Positions 58,688-64,000 of a DNA stretch of 64,000 nucleotides are shown one piece after another. Position 1 is the first letter of the stretch; every line of letters starts with the position of its first letter. The stretch is from the NCBI RefSeq assembly GCF_013402915.1, contig NC_050724.1, forward strand, positions 62,001-126,000. Direction: 5' to 3'. Origin of the DNA: Zygotorulaspora mrakii. Taxonomy: Eukaryota; Ascomycota; Saccharomycetes; Saccharomycetales; Saccharomycetaceae. A program made the translations under genes and the position numbers. Under the pieces are notes generated by a model, which made no database searches, was not told the origin of the DNA, and was given only the letters and a program-made list of their open reading frames with translations.

Positions 58688-60346
58688 ATGGTTAGTCAAG
58701 AAGAATTTAAGTCGATCCTCCAGGCGAGTTGTCGTTTTTTGAATCAAAATGATTTGACCAGTCTGGCTCTGACGTCGAAAAGCGTTTGTCACTCAATAGC
58801 GGTCCAACAGCTGTATCACAGCATCAGCATTACAAGAGACCCCGTAATCCGAAGTAATGAGTGCCTTTTGGATGCCGGTAGAACCTATGTAAGTGGATAT
58901 AGAGCTTTGAAGAAGACCGATGATCAAAACGATTTGTTCCTGTATGACAGAATTGAAAGATTAATGGAATCTAGCAAGTTACAACATGTTAAGGAGATTG
59001 ACATCCAAGATTCTTTATTTTCAGATGAAGAATGTGGTAATCTCTTGATTCGAAAGTTCCTAGATAGGGTCATTGAACTTGACAAAATCGAGTCAATAGA
59101 TATACGAAATGACCATTTATTTTTGGAGCACTATCCAAATATACTAGGCTTGACCAACCTGAAGAAAATCAAAATTGTTGATACCGATGCATTAAGCAAG
59201 ATAAGAAGCTTTTCCAAGCTTAAAAAAATTGAATGGATAGTCGAACAGCCTCGATTGACGAAACAACTTCTTACTCCACATGTGGTAGATTTTTTCAACA
59301 AACGAATTGAAGCTTGTGAGTTCATTGTTGATAATATCAATAGTTCAAGCTTTCAGATAATCCAATTTTTCTATGAAAATGGCATACAATGTGAAAATCT
59401 GAGATCCTTGAAATTCAATCACCTTTACGGGATTAATGTCCACAGTGAACACCATAAAGATGCATCTTTGAAATGGCTAAAAGATGTCGTATGTTTGGAA
59501 AAACTGAAAACACTTGAACTAGGTATTTCAAGTGAGAACATTGATCACGATTTAATAGACGATTTCCTTGAAGAGCTAGCACCTCATTTGAAGTCCTTAC
59601 GGAACCTTGCACTGATAGAGACAACACCAGAACAAAATTCAGATTGCACTTTAAAGGAAGTTTGGGATCTGACAATTAATAGATTTATTTTGAGGATCCC
59701 CGATATAGGTCTGAATTTACACACCTTAAGCATAAGTCATAAGACGCCATTGAACGGACTTTGCTCTAGTGCAGTTCAAGGAAACTATACAAGAAGAAGA
59801 GTCTTATACGAAACGGTATTGCCAAAGCTGACCTCCTTACGAAACCTGATTGCGCCGAACATGCTGCAATCTCTTAGTGTGTATGAGGTACTTGCATGTG
59901 ACATATTGTGGAATGGCTGCGAATGCAGCTACTGCAAGAAAGTTTTACCCGTCTTTGACGAATATATCATGAATCACCAATATTACTCCAGATACAACGG
60001 CAGATATATGGATATAATACCAACCGTATTTTTCTCCTACGCAGGAGATTATTTATCGAGGAGATTTAACAATCGTGTTGAATGGGATACAAAGGTATTT
60101 GACACGGCCCCCTTATATCGTTGTTGGAATTTTCGTGGATATGAGCAAATACACCACTTTGATAATTACGAAGATCTTTTCGATGAATCGGCATTTGGGC
60201 CTTTGTGCAAGGTCATTTCACACTTCTTTAACGGCTATATGGATTACCTAGTCAAATTCTTACCGAACCTAGAAATGGCAATGTTTTCAGGGATCTATTA
60301 CACCATAGATAAGGAGGCAAATACCTATGAATGTATATACGATTGA
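58688..60346 (+). CDS. ROY1: F-box-like protein Roy1
   Basis: A 552-aa homologue of Roy1 (553 aa), an F-box-like protein that binds Skp1 outside a classical SCF and represses the Rab5 GTPase Ypt52. The N-terminal 45 residues fit a degenerate F-box (SCRFLNQNDLTSLALTSKSV followed by VQQLYHSISI). The remainder contains leucine-rich, repeat-like stretches (LKKIKIVDTDALSKI, LKTLELGI, LRNLALIE, LHTLSISHK) and a CxxC-bearing segment (ECSYCKKVLP near 420). YMR258C lies between TRM732 and PET111 in S. cerevisiae, the same order. Its 5' flank contains tRNA-Asn. Confidence 0.9.
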   Translation: MVSQEEFKSILQASCRFLNQNDLTSLALTSKSVCHSIAVQQLYHSISITRDPVIRSNECLLDAGRTYVSGYRALKKTDDQNDLFLYDRIERLMESSKLQHVKEIDIQDSLFSDEECGNLLIRKFLDRVIELDKIESIDIRNDHLFLEHYPNILGLTNLKKIKIVDTDALSKIRSFSKLKKIEWIVEQPRLTKQLLTPHVVDFFNKRIEACEFIVDNINSSSFQIIQFFYENGIQCENLRSLKFNHLYGINVHSEHHKDASLKWLKDVVCLEKLKTLELGISSENIDHDLIDDFLEELAPHLKSLRNLALIETTPEQNSDCTLKEVWDLTINRFILRIPDIGLNLHTLSISHKTPLNGLCSSAVQGNYTRRRVLYETVLPKLTSLRNLIAPNMLQSLSVYEVLACDILWNGCECSYCKKVLPVFDEYIMNHQYYSRYNGRYMDIIPTVFFSYAGDYLSRRFNNRVEWDTKVFDTAPLYRCWNFRGYEQIHHFDNYEDLFDESAFGPLCKVISHFFNGYMDYLVKFLPNLEMAMFSGIYYTIDKEANTYECIYD

Positions 60347-60844
60347 TATAGCTTGTTAGTTGACCTCATTCTTATATCCAATGTTTATTATGTTGTCCGA
60401 GTCAGCATATGTCCGGAACTCTATATTGATAGGTATCTCTTTTAAGCATGAAAAAAAATGATCTAAAGAGAAGTAGCTAATAGAGCAGCTTTCACAGACA
60501 TTATATGAAACTATAACTCCGAATCAGTTCCAATAGCTCACATTTGCGTATCTGAGGAAGATTTCTTCCACTGTATTCAAATTGCGTTTGCCACGCTGTA
60601 TCAAAGTGTGTCGCACCTTTTGTTCTTCAATTTAATTATATTTATTGGCCCTTCTAATAAAGACGCATTATAACTCCTTCAAACCATCTGTATATTAGGG
60701 CTGAGACATTTTCCTGTAATATAACGGTATACTGGGACTCATTGTCTCTTTTTTTCTCTCTGCTTCCTTCCCAGTAAGGCTGTTAAACGAACAGCTCTTC
60801 GACATTCACATCATATTTCCATTTATGCTATATTCACGGAACCG
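60347..60844. promoter_or_regulatory. ROY1-PET111 intergenic region
   Basis: 498 AT-rich bases with no recognisable RNA gene, repeat or clear factor site. Confidence 0.3.
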
Positions 60845-63211
60845 ATGATACGAATAAAACATTCACTTTTACCCTTTCCTCATGCTCTGCGACGGAAACT
60901 CACAGAGCCCGCGATATTCGTATTACAGCCAAGATGGTTCAGCTGTTTTAAGCAGATTGACGAGCAGAGGAATAAAGATGACATAGCAAATTGGGTTCGC
61001 AACAGTTTACATGAACCAATGTCATCCCCCTCCCCTACGGTAAACTTTATGCATCCAGAGATACAAGTTATTGAAGTACCGGCACAAGGACTTGATTCTA
61101 ATACGATATCGTTTGTTCCGATGGAGGAGTATTTCACGAGGTGGAATTCTCTCTTTAAGGTAGCAGATGAAAATACAATACGGCTGGTGATTAGCATGAT
61201 TCAATCGAACAAGAAAGCTTTCTCACTGCAACAGCTAATGCCTCTCGTCCAACATTTGAAGGCAAAGCGGAGGTGTTATGAAATTGATACTATTTTTACG
61301 GCATATCAAGATTATTTTTCAGTTTTGAAAAGACATAACCTAGATCCGAAGGTGGAGCACCTTTTTTTAGAGATAATGATTAGTACAGAGGCAACTCTAG
61401 GGAATTATAGCTTATGTGAAACTCTCTTTTCAGACTACATCAAACACTCTAAAGTAAAACCACGAATCATTTCCATTGGACTTCGCTCATTTATTGAAAA
61501 TGGGAATGTTCAGCTAGCAAAAGAGTTCTTTTCTCAGGCTGTGAAAAATCCAGATACCTTTCCGATGACAAATAAAGAACTTTTCCTTTTTCTTCGAGAC
61601 CTCAGCTGCTATAATGACTTCGCATCAATGCGCTTTTCCATTAATTTATGGCTGATCGAAAAGTGTCAAGAGAACAATTTATGTGTAAATACGATACCTG
61701 ATTTCCGTACACTTTCGTTACTTCATCGAACGTTCAAATTATTTAAGGATGAAACAAGTTTAAATAATTTATTATCGAATTCGGTTATTGAGACGACCGG
61801 CTATAAAGAGAGTATATTGTTCCAAACAACTGAGTTCTGCCAGGATCTACGCGATCGCTCAATTATGTACCAAAACATTGATATTAACGAAAAGATAGCC
61901 CTTTTTTTGGAAGCTCTTAAAGGAGAGCCACTGGATAGACGGGATTTTTACCTAAACCTGCTGAAGACATTTGTTTCGATTGACGACATCAAGCGCCTCA
62001 AATACATAATGACAGTAGTCCAGGAAGACAGGGACGTTCCCTTAAGTAATGCATTTCATGTGGTAATTGCAAAGTGTTTTGTGAACCGTGGTCTTCTGGA
62101 ACATTTGATGGAATATTACACTTGTGTGAGGAAGCAGGGTTCAAAAAGGCTCCGTTTGCGAGTTGGCCACATTCGGCAACTGCTGGACTGCGCCCTGAGA
62201 AGCTATCCAATTCTTGCTGAAGAGATGACCAATGAGCTCAAGATATTATTGAATAAAGGAAAATACCTTCGTCGATTGCCTCGCTTAAAACTACTACTCT
62301 TGGAGATTGATAGACTGAGAACCCAATCTATGGGTAAATATTATGCATATAGGACCAGGGTACCCAAGCTCGAGTATGAAAGGTTAGGGGTGCTTCGGTC
62401 ACAAATCCTAAGTGGTGACGTTGCAGGTGCAAAATCAACTATTTTAGAAAACATACGACAAGGAATTACTCCACGCTTTGATTTTTATTTCCTGGCTTTG
62501 CGAATGTGCCTGGACTCAGACATGCCTTCCTTAGCAAAGCTCCTTGATGATTCCTGTTCAGCTTCTTTCCACAAAATACCATTAAAAGTTCATATCACTT
62601 GGCTCAGATATGAAATCATATCAAGGTACAAAAATGTACTCAACGGCACTGAGATGCTCTCATCAAATAAGATTCAGTCCTTAAAGGATCAGCTTGCGGA
62701 ATTCAAAAGGAACCACGAGAGTTCCATGAATTTTCAGAACTATCTACAGCTTGCTCAGCTGTGTGTTTACATTCGAGATTATAGGCATGCATCAGCTTTA
62801 CTCCTGGAGGCATATGGCCTAATTGATAAACAGAGCAGTCAACAATGGATAATGTATTATATGACTTCCCTGAAAGTTCACGCACGCTCGTATAAAATTG
62901 CCGAATTCCAAGAGCTTTTGAAGGAGTGGAATACAAATCCAAACGCAAAATGGGTCACTCACAGTTGTATTCGTGAAATAAAATCTCTTTCAAGACTTTT
63001 GCATCGAAGAAAAGACAAATTAGATGTGAGCCTGAGAAGTGATCCTGACAGTTTTAAGAAAATCACAAGTGAAATCAATTTTTTGGTGGAAAAATACGTA
63101 AATTATAAATTCGAAGGACTTAATGTCATGCGAAAACTGACGTTTTTCATCAAAAGGTGGATTGAACAAGAGAGCGAAGATTCGTCAAGTTCCGCTAGAA
63201 AAAAACGATAA
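60845..63211 (+). CDS. PET111: Mitochondrial COX2 translational activator Pet111
   Basis: A 788-aa homologue of Pet111 (800 aa), a PPR-like protein bound to the inner mitochondrial membrane that activates translation of the COX2 mRNA through its 5' leader. The N-terminus is basic with hydrophobic residues and few acids (MIRIKHSLLPFPHALRRKL), as in a matrix presequence. The body is made of paired helices without strict sequence repeats, in line with degenerate fungal PPR units, and the C-terminus is basic (SSARKKR). Position after ROY1 matches YMR257C. Such activators co-evolve with their target leader and diverge fast, so identity rests partly on synteny. Confidence 0.9.
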   Translation: MIRIKHSLLPFPHALRRKLTEPAIFVLQPRWFSCFKQIDEQRNKDDIANWVRNSLHEPMSSPSPTVNFMHPEIQVIEVPAQGLDSNTISFVPMEEYFTRWNSLFKVADENTIRLVISMIQSNKKAFSLQQLMPLVQHLKAKRRCYEIDTIFTAYQDYFSVLKRHNLDPKVEHLFLEIMISTEATLGNYSLCETLFSDYIKHSKVKPRIISIGLRSFIENGNVQLAKEFFSQAVKNPDTFPMTNKELFLFLRDLSCYNDFASMRFSINLWLIEKCQENNLCVNTIPDFRTLSLLHRTFKLFKDETSLNNLLSNSVIETTGYKESILFQTTEFCQDLRDRSIMYQNIDINEKIALFLEALKGEPLDRRDFYLNLLKTFVSIDDIKRLKYIMTVVQEDRDVPLSNAFHVVIAKCFVNRGLLEHLMEYYTCVRKQGSKRLRLRVGHIRQLLDCALRSYPILAEEMTNELKILLNKGKYLRRLPRLKLLLLEIDRLRTQSMGKYYAYRTRVPKLEYERLGVLRSQILSGDVAGAKSTILENIRQGITPRFDFYFLALRMCLDSDMPSLAKLLDDSCSASFHKIPLKVHITWLRYEIISRYKNVLNGTEMLSSNKIQSLKDQLAEFKRNHESSMNFQNYLQLAQLCVYIRDYRHASALLLEAYGLIDKQSSQQWIMYYMTSLKVHARSYKIAEFQELLKEWNTNPNAKWVTHSCIREIKSLSRLLHRRKDKLDVSLRSDPDSFKKITSEINFLVEKYVNYKFEGLNVMRKLTFFIKRWIEQESEDSSSSARKKR

Positions 63212-63481
63212 GAAATGACCCTCAGAACATTAATAATTCCTCATAATAATCGGGGAAACTGTATATACTGCATAAACAACATATCGAGTCTTAAAGCACG
63301 TAAATTCTATCCAATCACCAGAAATTCTTGTTCCTCCTTTTTTAATGTACATCAAGTTTGGTGATTTAAGATGGCGGCGATACAAAAAAAAAAGATCAAG
63401 ATGAGACGGATTAAGAAAAAAGATGTTCGTTAGCAAGTCTGCCGACCAGTATACAGCATCTGTTCTAATTGATCGGCAATA

Positions 63482-64000
63482 ATGAGTGGGGCATTGCATA
63501 ATGGAGTCTCCGAGAGGAGCAAGAAGACAAAGGGCAAGATTCTGACGAGCATGTTGGATTCAATGGTGTGTTCCATATGTCATGATTATATGTTCGTACC
63601 CATGATGACACAATGTGGTCACAATTTTTGTTACAGCTGTATTACGAATTGGTTTGAAAGTAATACAACTGTAGAGCTTACTTGCCCACAATGCCGCTGC
63701 AGTATCGGTGAAGAGCCACATCTAAATAATACCTTACAACAACTGCTATTTGGCGTAGTTGATACACTGAACGAAAAGGAGAAAGAAAGCAAGACGCTCA
63801 ACAGTATATTAGGAGAGAAGAAAGCAGCCGATTCTTCATATAGATTTGATTTGAAATCTAATAATCTTTTCAATGGAGTTTTCAAGACCAGTGCACTAGG
63901 AGTCGTGGATGAAGATGATGATGGCATATTAAGGTGCAGCAACTGTCATTGGGAGTTGGAAGATGACGAAGATGAAGTTTGCCCACATTGTGGCTGTAGG
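63482..64000 (+). CDS. PSH1: Psh1-like RING E3 ubiquitin ligase, 5' part
   Basis: The first 173 codons of a gene that runs off the window, so no stop is seen. A C3HC4 RING occupies residues 30-71 (C30, C33, C45, H47, C50, C53, C68, C71). Its text VCSICHDYMFVPMMTQCGHN is nearly that of S. cerevisiae Psh1, and a later FKTSALGVVDEDDDG and RCSNCHWELE plus a CPHC zinc motif also match Psh1. Psh1 ubiquitinates mislocalised Cse4 (CENP-A) and prevents it from accumulating in euchromatin. I begin at the first in-frame ATG at 63482. PSH1 is YOL054W in S. cerevisiae and is not next to PET111 there, which indicates a rearrangement. Confidence 0.9.
   Translation, partial: MSGALHNGVSERSKKTKGKILTSMLDSMVCSICHDYMFVPMMTQCGHNFCYSCITNWFESNTTVELTCPQCRCSIGEEPHLNNTLQQLLFGVVDTLNEKEKESKTLNSILGEKKAADSSYRFDLKSNNLFNGVFKTSALGVVDEDDDGILRCSNCHWELEDDEDEVCPHCGCR

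Overview
This is an intron-poor, gene-dense budding-yeast nuclear window (family Saccharomycetaceae). About 29 protein genes, two intact tRNA genes and one complete DNA transposon fill 64 kb. Almost every gene has a recognisable Saccharomyces cerevisiae counterpart. Gene order shows that the species did not pass through the whole-genome duplication: from about 6.7 to 63.2 kb the genes that S. cerevisiae splits between chromosome XIII right arm (YMR274C to YMR257C) and left arm (YML109W to YML100W) are interleaved on one segment, and loci that are ohnolog pairs in S. cerevisiae (ZDS1/ZDS2, URA5/URA10, CUE1/CUE4, TPS3/TSL1) occur once. A Torulaspora/Zygosaccharomyces-type or Lachancea-type genome fits, but the genus cannot be fixed by reading alone.

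Layout. 0-6 kb: ABP1, a LYAR-type zinc-finger gene (YCR087C-A), CSM1 and TUP1, a block in the same relative order as S. cerevisiae chromosome III. A synteny join lies between TUP1 and RCE1. 6.7-20 kb: RCE1, ZDS, a YML108W homologue, SCS7, tRNA-Gln(CUG), PML39, URA5, SEC65, RRN9. 20-39 kb: MDM1, TMA23, PRP24, NUP188, PPA2, RSN1, YMR265C homologue. 39.4-42.4 kb: a 2,988-bp hAT transposon with perfect 21-bp terminal inverted repeats, a matching target duplication and an uninterrupted 801-aa transposase. 43-52 kb: CAC2, CUE1, SAP30, YMR262W homologue, TPS3/TSL1, TIF11. 52-64 kb: TRM732, a tRNA-Asn locus with two diverged LTR-like repeats beside it, ROY1, PET111, and the 5' part of a PSH1-like RING gene that runs off the end; this last neighbour (YOL054W in S. 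cerevisiae) marks a second synteny join.

The genes are housekeeping functions that do not form one pathway: actin patch, transcription and chromatin (TUP1, CAC2, SAP30, RRN9), ER and lipid (RCE1, SCS7, MDM1, CUE1), nuclear pore (NUP188, PML39), RNA (PRP24, TMA23, TRM732, TIF11), trehalose synthesis (TPS3/TSL1) and mitochondria (PPA2, PET111). The observations most worth following are the apparently intact hAT element and the SCS7 homologue, whose fused cytochrome b5 domain has lost the HPGG motif and the second haem histidine while the hydroxylase histidine boxes are kept. Lesser ones are a degenerate tRNA in the RSN1 promoter region, LTR relics at tRNA-Asn, a 2-kb gene-poor gap after ZDS, and a small membrane-protein-like ORF split over two frames after CAC2.
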